DNA of 64,000 bases from assembly GCF_003576645.1 (NCBI RefSeq), contig NC_044918.1:24619239-24683238 (forward strand), read 5' to 3'. Source of the DNA: Ipomoea triloba. Taxonomy: Eukaryota; Streptophyta; Magnoliopsida; Solanales; Convolvulaceae. The number at the start of each line of letters is the position of its first letter. Position 1 is the stretch's first letter. Positions 47,630 through 57,861 of this stretch are shown piece by piece. A program made the position numbers and the translations under genes. The notes beneath the pieces are model-generated. The model was not told where the DNA came from. It saw only the letters and a program-made list of their open reading frames with translations, and ran no database searches.

Positions 47630-48165
47630 AGGCATTTATTCAGTTAAAGAGGGGTATCGTATGATGCATGCTCTGCATGAGAATGTGTGGCATACAAATA
47701 TTGCATGGAATAGGGTTTGGGGTTTGAAAGTGCCTCCGAATATTAGTAATTTGGGGTGGTTATTCTTGACAGAGATGGTGTTTTTCTTGGTGCCAAGAAT
47801 GGAAAAATTAGAAGTTTAAACGATGCTCATTTGGCGGAAGCTATGGCCATCAAGGAAGCACTTTCTTGGGCAAGGGATAAACACCACACGAAGATTCTTC
47901 TCCTTTCAGATTGTCAGTCAGTATGCAACTCAATTAATGGGAATTCAGTGGATATTTCATTTGCAGGTTGTGTGATTGAGGATTGCAGAGTTTATCAAAG
48001 ACACTTTGATGAAGTGTCCATTAAATTCATATCCCGACCAGTGAATAGGTTGGCTCATGCGGTTGCTAGAGCTGCTCGTTCTCAAACTGGTCCATCTATT
48101 TGGATTTCTTCTTTGCCTTCATGTATTGAACTTTTGATTTAATAAAGTTGGTTATTTTCCTTTCA
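47630..48165 (+). mobile_element. LINE 3' fragment with RNase H
   Basis: The zinc-region text (VWGLKVPPNIS) is joined by a deletion near 47755 to an RNase H domain: DAHLAEAMAIKEALSWA, LSDCQSVCNSI, NRLAHAVARAAR. It ends near 48140 and a SINE follows. The first Asp-bearing strand of RNase H is missing. The 128-codon frame 47756-48142 is this fragment and not a host gene. Confidence 0.75.
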
Positions 48166-48170
48166 TAAAA

Positions 48171-48288
48171 TAAGTTCTATGACCTTGTGGTCAAGCGGCA
48201 CAGCTGTGACCCTCCCAAGTGAGAGGTCACAGATTCGATTCCCATTGAGAGTATTGGCTCTTTGTACCGAGAAAGTATGAACATATAT
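48171..48288 (+). mobile_element. tRNA-derived SINE
   Basis: A box TGGTCAAGCGG (48188-48198) and B box GATTCGATTCC (48232-48242) are spaced as in a tRNA-like RNA polymerase III promoter. The 3' end is unclear, with no poly-A or target duplication seen. It is not a functional tRNA: no cloverleaf ends were found. Confidence 0.65.
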
Positions 48289-48640
48289 ACAACTGTCTTA
48301 GAATCATACATATCTAGTAATATTTGATTCCAATTTCATTAATATCAACTATAATCACTATATACAACAATACTTATGCCCTAAAAAGATGTTGTGACAA
48401 CTGTCTTAGAATCATACATATGTAGTAATATTTAATATTTGATTCCAATTTCATTAATATCAACTATAATTACTATATACAGCAATAATATGAACTATAA
48501 TTACTATATACAACAATACTTATGTCCTAAAAAGATGTTGTGACAACTGTCTTAGAATCATACATATCTAGTAATATTTAATATTTGATTCCAATTTCAT
48601 TAATATCAACTATAATTACTATATACAGCAATACTCGATA
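48289..48640 (+). repeat. Tandem duplication upstream of the peptide-repeat locus
   Basis: Three direct copies of a block beginning ACAACTGTCTTAGAATC (48289, 48396, 48542), with ATTTGATTCCAATTTCATTA inside. Periods are 107 and 146 bp. It may belong to the promoter region of the gene at 48868. Confidence 0.65.
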
Positions 48641-48756
48641 TAGTTATATAGTAGAAAGTAATCTTTTCAGATCCATACAATTAATTAAATGACCATATTT
48701 TCGTTTCAACACTATTAACGTGCTGTGAGTGTAGAATTATTGTGTGTGCGCGCGTG

Positions 48757-48765
48757 TATATATAG
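48757..48765 (+). promoter_or_regulatory. TATA box of the tandem-peptide gene
   Basis: TATATATAG, 103 bp before the ATG at 48868, which implies a leader of about 75 bases. A (GT)n/(GC)n tract precedes it at 48740-48756. Confidence 0.5.
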
Positions 48766-48867
48766 GAGAACATTTTGTTGCTTATAACTACAAGAGCTAA
48801 AATTTGTTTCCGTTATATTTTTAAAAACTCACCATATATAAAAATATCTACCTCTTGATTTTAAAGA

Positions 48868-49794
48868 ATGAAGTCCGAATATCAACTTCATCTGTCTACA
48901 ATCTCTCTTCTATTTGTACTTATTTCGTCATCACCCACAAATCATAATCATTTTTATATGAGATATGGCGTGATGAAGAGACCGGCTCCTGAGGGTCCAA
49001 ACCCTCGCGAACCACCCTCATCAATTTCAAATGATTTTGATATGAGATATGGCGTGATGAAGAGACCAGCTCCCGAGGGTCCAAACCCTCGCGAACCACC
49101 CTCATCAATTTCAAATGATTTTAATATGAGATATGGCGTGATAAAGAGACCGGCTAGCCGAGGGTCCAAACCCTCGCGAACCACCCTCATCAATTTCAAA
49201 TGATTTTGATATGAGATATGGCGTGATGAAGAGACCGGCTCCTGAGGGTCCAAACCCTCGCAAACCACCCTCATCAATTTCAAATGATTTTGATATGAGA
49301 GATTGAGATATGGCGTGATGAAGAGACCAGCTCCTGAGGGTCCAAACCCTCGCGAACCACCCTCATCAATTTCAAATGATTTTGATATGAGATATGGCGT
49401 GATGAAGAGACCGGCTCCCGAGGGTCCAAACCCTCGCGAACCACCCTCATCAATTTCAAATGATTTTGATATGAGATATGGCGTGATGAAGAGACCGGCT
49501 CCCGAGGGTCCAAACCCTCGCGAACCACCCTCATCAATTTCAAATGATTTTAATATGAGATATGGCGTGATGAAGAGACCGGCTCCTGAGGGTCCAAACC
49601 CTCGCGAACCACCCTCATCAATTTCAAATGATTTTGATATGAGATATGGCGTGATGAAGAGACCGGCTCCTGAGGGTCCAAACCCTCGCGAACCACCCTC
49701 ATCAATTTCAAATGATTTTGATATGAGATATGGCGTGATGAAGAGACCGACTCCTGAGGGTCCAAACCCTTGCAAACCACCCTCATCAATCTGA
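48868..49794 (+). pseudogene. Candidate secreted precursor of tandem CLE-like peptides, with two indels
   Basis: The ATG at 48868 opens a frame with a signal-peptide-like start (MKSEYQ, hydrophobic LSTISLLFVLISS), then repeats of 28 residues. Each repeat has the layout MRYGVM, a dibasic KR, and the core PAPEGPNPREPP followed by SSISNDFD. R-x-x-P-x-G-P-N-P is the core of CLE signalling peptides, but their usual His near position 11 is Glu or Lys here. Ten units lie at 48958, 49042, 49126, 49211, 49295, 49387, 49471, 49555, 49639 and 49723. Unit 3 has one extra base and unit 5 eight extra bases. Together these restore the frame, but the segment between is out of frame and stops at 49203. The second stretch, from 49303, has no ATG. 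So it is either a recent pseudogene, an array with assembly errors, or only its first two units are translated. Function unknown. Confidence 0.5.
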
Positions 49795-49880
49795 ACAAAT
49801 GATTTTAATATATGTTATGGGTGGTAAAGGGATTTATTTCTATGGGTCCAAACCCTCATCAATCACGATCGTCAACTTTA
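48958..49880 (+). repeat. 84-bp tandem repeat array
   Basis: Ten units of 84 bp (85 in unit 3, 92 in unit 5) that differ at only a few positions, plus a decayed eleventh unit at 49795-49880. Because 84 is divisible by three, frames stay open in more than one phase and also on the minus strand (48954-49775). Open reading alone is therefore weak evidence of coding here. Confidence 0.95.
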
Positions 49881-51050
49881 GAATAGTAAAGTACCTAGTA
49901 CCTTGTAGTTCTAACCTTGACCATCCAATAAGATGGAGGGGAGGTAACGTTTAAATGAAAGGGAAAAGTTAATATTCAAAGCATTATATATGTTTCAATT
50001 AATGCATATTTGCATCCATTTTAACGATTTCTTGCTTTGATCTGAATAATAATAATAATATTTGCATGACCTCCCTAAGTGCTATTTGAACACAAGGTGC
50101 TTAACCTAATAATTGTGATTTTAAAGTATTAAAACTGTTGTTAATTATACTTGCAAAAATATGCGGCTTGCATGAAAATTAATATATATTTTTCCAACAC
50201 AATTATGATGGTTATATTGAAAAAGATTAACGAAAATTTAAAATAAATAAATCAATTCAAAAAAATCACAAATTCAAACAAATAATTATTTATGGTATGA
50301 AAATTTATAAATTTCAAGAAACTCATAAAAAGGTCTAGTGATATACACTTAGGTCCCATTTGATTGGACACTTTTGTACCTTACTATCTTATTATTTGAT
50401 AAATGTTATTATATTTATTACAACTACTATTCTAATTTTAATTTAATGTTTGAAACAAACACCCAGTTATTAGTTTTATGACAATGCCTTTGGATATGCT
50501 AGCTTAATTCTTTATTGATATTGGTCATATAGCATTATAACATACTTGAAATTCATTTGTAATTTTATTGCTATTATGTCTAAGTGACGCAATTGTTATT
50601 TGTTTTTTTTTTTTTTATGATTTTTAATTAATGGATCGGGCCTTTGATGGTTTTTGTCACTATAAACCGGGTTAATGAAGGAGTAGGGTGAAAATCATGC
50701 CCAAGTAGATGGTATAATATTCTAGCAGTTATATTATGGACCGAGCTCACCTTGCAATGCGGACTCGGATCTAAAATACACAATTTACATACTAGATGTT
50801 CATAATTTACACATTAAATGTTCACAATTTGAATTGTGAAAATTCAGTATATAAATTTTGGACATTCAGAAAGTAAATTGTGTATTTTTAGACCTAAATT
50901 CACAGAATAATTTGCCATCATATTCTACTCATATAAGGAGGTATTAGATTCTTGATATGTTACAATCATTATATGGTCGATCATGGTGTAATATGGTTTC
51001 GTGTTTTTAATTAAAAGAAACGAATGTCGTTACTATGAACCAATGGCGTA
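49881..51050. other. AT-rich intergenic region
   Basis: No coding signal. Bases 50690-50920 contain inverted phrases (ATACACAATTTAC and GTAAATTGTGTATTTT) that suggest a small fold-back MITE. Nothing else recognised. Confidence 0.4.
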
Positions 51051-52377
51051 TCACATTACAAATATGTATATTGTCAAAGACACGAAGAAAGGAATAGGAA
51101 GGAGGAGATTTGTGCAACATAAGATAGGACTGGAGTTATTTAAAACAGAGGATGTCATTTTATTGATTAAATATACCGCAGTCTCAAACGCATAATCCCA
51201 AAACTTAGATGGAACGAAGGCATGGGCCATGAGTGCTAGACCAGTTTCAACTATATGTCTGTGCTTCCTCTCAACACGACCATTCTTTTCATGAGTATAC
51301 GCACATGATTGCCTATGATGGATCCCTAACTGAACAAAAGATTGATGTAGCTTTTTGTATTCAGCTCCCAAATCAGACTGAATGGATTTTATTTTTTTAT
51401 TAAAGGATCTCTCAACAAGGGTACGAAACCTATCAAAAATAGCATAGAGATCAGATTTCAGTTTCATCGGAAAGAACCAAGTGTAGCGAGAGTAATCATC
51501 AACAAAAATGACAAAATAATGATAGCCATTTATAGATAATAAAGGAGCTGGACCCCAAATACCAATGTATACTAAATCAAGAATATTCAAACTAGACGAC
51601 TCAACACGTGATAAGAGAAAACGCGCAGATTTTCCCAATTGACACGCATTACACAAACTAGAACTATCATGAATATTATTCCTAGAGCCACTAACCGAAC
51701 ACGACTGAAGAACGCGACTAAGGACACGATGATTAGGATGACCTAGTCGGTTATGCCAAACTAACGTAGAAGCACAAGCTGACAGAAAGGCAGAAGGAGA
51801 GGAAACTGGAGTAGGAAGAGTATAGAGCCCCAGAGCTACTACCCTGCAGAAGGATTTCCTTGGTGGTGATATCCTTTACAACAAAAAAGGAGGGGTGAAA
51901 CTCAAAAAACACTTTATTATCTGATGCAAACTTTTGAACAGACAGTAAAGATGTTAACAAATCAGGAACATGGAGAATATTATATAACTTAAGAGACCTA
52001 GATGGGTTATCAAAAGTAGCATGACTAACACGACTAATAATAGACAGGCCCATACCATCACCGACACGTAAAGTGTCATTACTAGTGTACTTCTTAAAGG
52101 TAGAAAGGGCAGCTATGTCCAGAGTTGCATGATGTGTAGCTTTGGTGTCCGGTAACCAAGTATGAGAATTTGATGAGACACCCAAACCGTTCTGAAACAC
52201 CAAATTTGCTTGAGGATCCGAAGTCCTTGAACGACGCCAAACACAATTGGTTGTCACGTGACCGAAACTAAAACAAATGAGACACCGTTTTTCAAAGCGC
52301 AGAACACAATTGGGTGCCGTGTAGCCAAAACCATTACAAAGTTGGCATTGAACATCAAAGCATCGTGGCAATTTCAT
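51051..52377 (-). mobile_element. Ty1/copia remnant (gag knuckle, protease, integrase)
   Basis: Minus strand: cysteine clusters of a zinc knuckle (CLICFSFGHVTTNC), protease, a pre-integrase region (CNACQLGKSARF) and integrase with DLVYIGIWGP, FVDDYSRYTWFF, QSDLGAEY and the ERKHRHIVE region, then loss of sequence at 51051. The protease site reads DTKATHH where active copies have DTG/DSG, so it is catalytically dead. A stop lies between the two main frames (near 51700). RT, RNase H and LTRs are absent. Confidence 0.85.
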
Positions 52378-52960
52378 TAATTATTATGGCAATTTTGTGG
52401 TAATATATTTCAATATTGGAAGAGAACAAATATTATAATTAATATATTTGATGAAATTATTATGGTAATTTTCACAATATTTGGTAATTATAATTAAAAT
52501 AATTAATATAACAAATATTTCTTCCATCACAATATTTGTGGCAATTTCATTAAATTATAATTAGTAAATTATGAAATATAATTAAGCAAATTAAATTAAA
52601 AAATTAACAAAATATGTATTCATAAATATTTAGAAATATTTTTAAATACATACATACATATACTTATTCACTATATTAATCATAAAAAATTTAAATCATA
52701 ATTTTTTTAATTTCTAAATGTAATTTTTTTTAATTATAAATCTATCAATATAACGTATAATTAATAATAAAATTATATTATAGAATTTGTCTATATACAT
52801 ATTAATAAATATTATGTGTATATACAATATATTATACAATCATATAAGGAAATGCGTCTGATTAGATTTTAAACTTACTCATAAAAAATTAAAAAATTAC
52901 ATTTTTAATTGATTTCTAAGTATAATTCTCTTAGTTATTATTCATATTTTTAGAATTATA
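52378..52960. other. Very AT-rich region without genes
   Basis: Repeated AATATTTGTGG/GGTAATTTTC phrases and long A/T runs; no frame or known element. Confidence 0.4.
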
Positions 52961-53275
52961 ACACACACACACATACATACATACATACTAATTATAAACT
53001 TATGGGTTTGATCCCCATAAGTGATGATTTCCCATGGGCCATAAGTGTGTGCAAACATGCTAATTGGTGTGTGCATTTCACTGAGCATCCCCAATGTCGT
53101 GGAGCTGTGAAGCCATACGACCCTATCTACACTGTATGCGGCGTACTATCATTCATTTTGGTATACGTTTTCTAGTATGCATATCACCTATCGTTTTCTA
53201 GTATGCATATCACCTATCATTAGTGTGTGCAAAATCGCAAACAAGTGTGTGCATTTTAGTGAGAGTCGATGCTTT
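52961..53275 (-). mobile_element. Repeat family F, copy in the reverse orientation
   Basis: It follows a (CA)n(CATA)n tract at 52962-52988. GTGTGTGCAAAC and GTGTGCATTT motifs and the CATATCACCTATCATTAGTG phrase are the reverse complement of 3290-3780. A 28-bp unit (CGTTTTCTAGTATGCATATC) is duplicated at 53168 and 53196. It directly precedes an inverted family E copy, the mirror image of the order at 1.9-4.0 kb. Confidence 0.55.
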
Positions 53276-54440
53276 TACTCAAAACCCGCCAAACACCATC
53301 TGAGACGGTTATGCTCCTAGGTGTGGTTATGTGGTTACATATGTGACGTTGATCAAATCTAGATCAACAACTCAAATCAATGAAAAAAAACGCTTGTATG
53401 GGCGAATGAAGCATAAGCTAAAAATGGCACAGTGATAGAAACACACACCTTAAGTGTTAGAACAATGCACCAATGCCACACCTTAAGTATTAACATCGCG
53501 CATCTTCAGTTTATAACAATGGCGCACCTTAAGTGTCAGAACAACGCATCTTAAGTGTTAAAATGATGCACCTTAAGTGTTAAAATGACGCATCACCTTA
53601 AGTTTTGTTCAAAAGTTTTAATTTGTTATTGAGGGTCTAAGCTAGCTAGGGGTCTGGCAGACCCCTTAGTTCAAATGTTTTGTTCTTGAGGGTCTGAGCT
53701 ACCCGTGACACAGACCCCTTAGATAAACATTGAGAAGGGTGGTGGACAAGGAGTCCCCTTTGAAAAAGAAACACGACGCACCTTAAGCACAAGAACTAAG
53801 CAACTTAAGCATAAACATTACGCACCTTAAGTTTGCCACATATGAAAAATGACTAAATTTCCACCGCGTTTTTTTTTAGTGTTATTAATCCTAGACATTG
53901 ATCTTGACAAGATCAATGGCTCTCCTATTACTGCACAATCGCACCTGAGAAGATCAACCGCACGCGAACTGAATCCTCTATGTGTATATAATAGTAATAG
54001 TAATAGTAATAGTAATAGTAATAATAATAATAATAATAATATAAGTGATTTCTTGAGCCAAGTATAATATTCTTGTTTTGGGGTAGCCTTTCACGTGATA
54101 AGAAGAAAAAGGGGAGGAAGGCTTAGTCTTTTTTGGGGGGAAATAATTTAAGAAAGAGGAGATGAAGATAAGGGATGGCAGCTTTGGGGTGGGGCAGTTG
54201 CTGGCTTTGGTTGGTGAAATCATTTCATTTTGTGATAAATACCTAATGTTTGGCTGAATAAATTTTAACTAACTTTATTTGGCTGAATACTAATGTTTTA
54301 TAAATATGAAAATTTGTGATTTTGTAATAAGCCTACAAAAACTTGTGTGAAATCGTTTTACGGATTCTTGTTTATGAAAAGGTCAATCAGGTTATGATAA
54401 ATTTGTAATAATTATACTGAAAAATATATTACTTTTGAGG
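53276..54440 (-). mobile_element. Repeat family E, full copy in the reverse orientation
   Basis: The mirror image of 1870-2985. The CGCACCTTAAG array comes first, then GATCAACCGCACGCG, a trinucleotide tract at 53989-54040, the short-frame block (start of frame at 54223 on the minus strand), and the leader. Confidence 0.65.
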
Positions 54441-54550
54441 GAAAAAATATAATACTTTTAATTCAAAATTTCAAAGTATTACATTTTTCTTCAAAAGTTG
54501 TTACATTTTATTTCAAAAGTATTACATTTTCATAACAAACACTTTATTAA
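54441..54550. repeat. GTAATAC block
   Basis: AATATATTACTTTTGAGG, AATACTTTTAATTC and similar motifs of the family seen at 1126-1330, 4373-4440 and inside the MULE-type element at 43.8 kb. It truncates the 3' end of the inverted Helitron. Confidence 0.55.
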
Positions 54551-54734
54551 ATGAGATGATGCACAATGTTTATTATTAAATAAGTATTTCAAAGTATATC
54601 CAATGCAAGATTATATAAGAGATATTCATGCATATGTAATTGAATATTGAATTTGTTTATTTAAATCGGTAATTCAAAGTTTATGAATGCAAGATAATAT
54701 ATTAGAGATTGATTATAATTGTCACTAAAATAAA

Positions 54735-57700
54735 TGTAACCCCTCGTCTATTCCGATAAGTTTATGGTTCGAAAAATATTTTTAGGCTATGAAATTTATG
54801 AGATGACCTCTCGGTACTTCAGAAGGATTTTTATAAGTGAGGCTAATTATTAAAAAGCTGCGATCTACGTACCGGTCATGAACCGAAAATTTTTTAAGGA
54901 TTTATATACAGTTCGAATTTTCCTAGAAAATGGATTATTGAGTATGGTACGATTAAGCGTGAACTTCCTACTCAGTTCAAGTGAGAATTTAAACGGACTG
55001 TAAGAGTGAAATTGTTACGGACCTTCGTACCTGTATTTCGCGAGATACCGAAAAATTCCCAATTTTAGTGGTTATTGACGGGATTATTTTTACGATAATT
55101 TTGGTGTTAGAATTTTCCCGAATTAAGTTATAATCCTCCGAACTTTTATCTGATTTAATCCCAAACTAGCAAAATAAGTTTTACTCTTCAAGAGCTACTA
55201 TGGGGAGTTGACATGTGGCACCCTTAAATACCACATAGTAAATTTAATTAATGAAGTGTCATAAGAGGTATGGCATGGTATACTTGATCCCTTAAGCTAC
55301 AAGCTAAACTCTCCATCATCATCTCTCTCATCTCCCATATTTTCGAAAATATTAGAAGGAAAAGAAGAGGAAGAAAAATCTTAGTCTTCTACATTGTGAT
55401 CCAAGGACTCCCTAACCATCTCTTCAACTCAAGTGCTCTATTATAGGTAAAAACTTTGGTTTTTGTTCGGTTAAATCCTTCCTAGAACTTAAGTTTAAGC
55501 TAAGAGTTCATGAAAATGTCGTTATTACGGTGATTTTTGTTTAGGATCTTCGGTGAAAAGTTTGGAGGAAGAAGATCACCATCTTTCTACGGTTTTAAAA
55601 ATCTACTTGGGAGGTAAGGAATCCCTTAAGTTGGTTTAGTCACTTGAAGGTGATCAAATGCAAGGAGATTATGTGACTAGGAATTTTATGTGAAATTTAT
55701 GTGTCAAGTTTATAGATCTACAAGTTGGCTTAAAAGACTACACTTTGATTTTTTGATAATTTTTGTATGCATGTTCATGGTTGATTTATGCATGAATATG
55801 TTGTGTTTACATCCATATAGGCTTATACTTGTGAAAATAGTCGAAAATCGGGACGTTACAACCCCGTTTTTGCTGCCCGAAGTGGCAGAATCGGGTGGAC
55901 GCGGCCTTGGACGCGCGTCCAACGCGCGTCCATCGACGCCCAGGAGTTTCGGCGTCACGGCCGAGAGACCGGACGCGGACACGGACGCGCGTCCGCTGCG
56001 CGTCCATGGGCGCCCAGTTTCGGCGCCATTTGCCGAACCAGCGGACGCAGCTCGGACGCACGCGTCCGCTGCTGCGGACAACCGCGAGTCCGCGCGACGC
56101 GGACTCTTTTCGACCGAACTTTTCCCCGATGTTTTTGTTCCCGAGTGTTATGATGTTTGGAAGGCCTACGGGCAACCGAGTCAATTTTTGAAAGCTCAAA
56201 TATTATTTTTATAAGCTATGTTCATTAACTTGGAAAAAAATTGTGTTTTTAAGAAATAAATGTGACTCTTGTCACTTGGATTTTCATGGTGAAAAATCAT
56301 TAACAAAATATGTGTATTTTGGATACACATTTGGGTAAGAATGATCGTGTGAGTCATCACACGAATATACTAATTAAACTCAAGGATGTAAGAATGTTTT
56401 GAAAACCCTAGTTTCTGGATAATGTTGTTGCAGACACTAACTTCTTAGGAGGCTTGTGAGCCGGGGCCCGGAAGCTAGTGTAATGTTTGACTTTACGGGA
56501 GGCCTGCGGGAGCCGTGGCCCGAAAGTTATTGATATGTTTGACTTCTTGGGAGGCTTGAGAGCCGGGGCCCGGAAGTTAGTGAAATGTTTGAGTTTACGG
56601 GAGGTCTGCGGGAGCCGTGGCCCGAAAGTTATTGATATGTTTGACTTCTTGGGAGGCTTGAGAGCCGGGGCCCGGAAGTTAGTGAGATGTTTGACTTTAC
56701 GGGAGGCCTGCGGGATCCGTGGCCCGAAAGTTATTGAAATGTTTGACTTCTTGGGAGGCTTGAGAGCCAGGGCCCGGAAGTTAGTGAGATGTTTGACTTT
56801 ACGGGAGGCCTGCGGGAGCCGTGGCCCGAAAGTTATTGAAATGTTTGACTTCTTGGGAAGCTTTTGAGCCGGGGCCCGTAAGTTAGTGAAATGTTTGACT
56901 TTGCGGGAGGCTTATGAGCCGGGGTCCCAAAGTTATTGAGATGTTTAACTTCGCGGGAGGCTTGTGAGTCGGGGCCCCGAAGTTATTGAGATGTTTGACC
57001 TGCGGGAGGCATGAGTGCCGCGGCCCGAGGTTCTTGAAAACATTCTAAGATCACCTTACACTTATCCAGAGAAAAACTAAGTAATTTTACTAACTATGAA
57101 AAATCTAGTTACTCCATAACTAGATTGAAGAATAAAAGTCACGAATTTTTTTTGAACAGTAAAGTGTGTTATCGAACTCTCTATTTTGAGTTAAATGATG
57201 GAAATTCTCGGAAATGAAAGTTTTGCAAACTTGTCTGAAAGGACATGAAAAGGAAATGAAAGTTTTGCAAACTTGTCTGAAAGGACATGAAAATGATATG
57301 AAAGTTTTGCAAACTTGTCTGAAAGGACATGAAAATGATTTGAGCGGCAGTTATGCCATTGTATTTAACTGAGAAAACTTTACATGATTTAACTCGTATA
57401 CACTGCTGTACTTTCTTTATTGATAATCTGGTTACAGGTAGATTTTCAACTTATGGGAAAAGCTACAGTTTTCTGAGAATTATGTCTTTCGAAACCTTTG
57501 TTTACTTTTGAGTGACAATGGATTTCCTTACTTAGCCGTCGCGCTAACTACACTTCGATGTGTTTACAGATGTTGTCTAGTATGGGCTCCTAAAGCTCGA
57601 TGAGCTCTGAATAGGATGGAAGTCGAGGTTGAGAACTACCCTATCCTAGAATAGACACCTTGGAAGAATTATTTCCACACGTACATTTGTATGTTGACAT

Positions 57701-57861
57701 GGTTATTTGAGGTTGTAAGTTTAGCCTTAGCGTTTGGGTATAGGAGAGATACCTAAACGTGGCGGTAACACCCAGTTTTCTGCTGGTTAGATGTTTCCGC
57801 AATGTATTGTATTATTAGGAATTTTGTAATAAATCCAAGATGTGAAAATTGGGGTGTTACA
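54735..57861 (+). mobile_element. 3.1-kb solo LTR (TGTAACCCC to GGGGTGTTACA)
   Basis: It has 5-bp inverted ends TGTAAC...GTTACA and an exact ATAAA duplication (54730-54734 and 57862-57866). The sister Helitron at 63.7 kb shows the empty site (complement of ATTTATTTTAGTGAC). The LTR contains a promoter-like area near 55250-55330, a very GC-rich core at 55860-56110 (GGACGCGCGTCC-type motifs), a 102-bp repeat array and a triple repeat of about 50 bp (57195-57340, AAAGTTTTGCAAACTTG). End type and length resemble chromovirus (Tekay/Del-like) LTRs. Open frames inside are incidental. Confidence 0.8.
56440..57030 (+). repeat. 102-bp tandem array in the solo LTR
   Basis: Units start at 56492, 56594, 56696, 56798 and 56900, each made of two related halves of about 51 bp (GCGGGAGCCGTGGCCCGAAA and GAGAGCCGGGGCCCGGAAG). 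The last units revert to single halves. The period equals 34 codons, so the 126-codon frame at 56487-56867 is an artefact. Confidence 0.85.

Noticed and set aside
48181..48242. Possible tRNA gene
   Set aside because: A and B boxes are present, but acceptor and anticodon stems do not pair; it fits a SINE better.
48954..49775. 273-codon minus-strand open frame with repeats of GGSRGFGPSGAGLFITPYLI
   Set aside because: It is the antisense of the 84-bp array. The period is divisible by three, so frames stay open in several phases. No signal peptide, promoter or start context was seen on that strand.
48958..49794. CRISPR-like array
   Set aside because: Units are contiguous 84-bp repeats with no unique spacers, in a plant genome.
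55690..56214. Open frames of 98-174 codons rich in Arg/Ala/Pro on both strands
   Set aside because: They fall in the GC-rich core of the solo LTR; high GC removes stops in all frames. No domain recognised.
56487..56867. 126-codon repetitive open frame
   Set aside because: Produced by the 102-bp (34-codon) tandem array inside a solo LTR.
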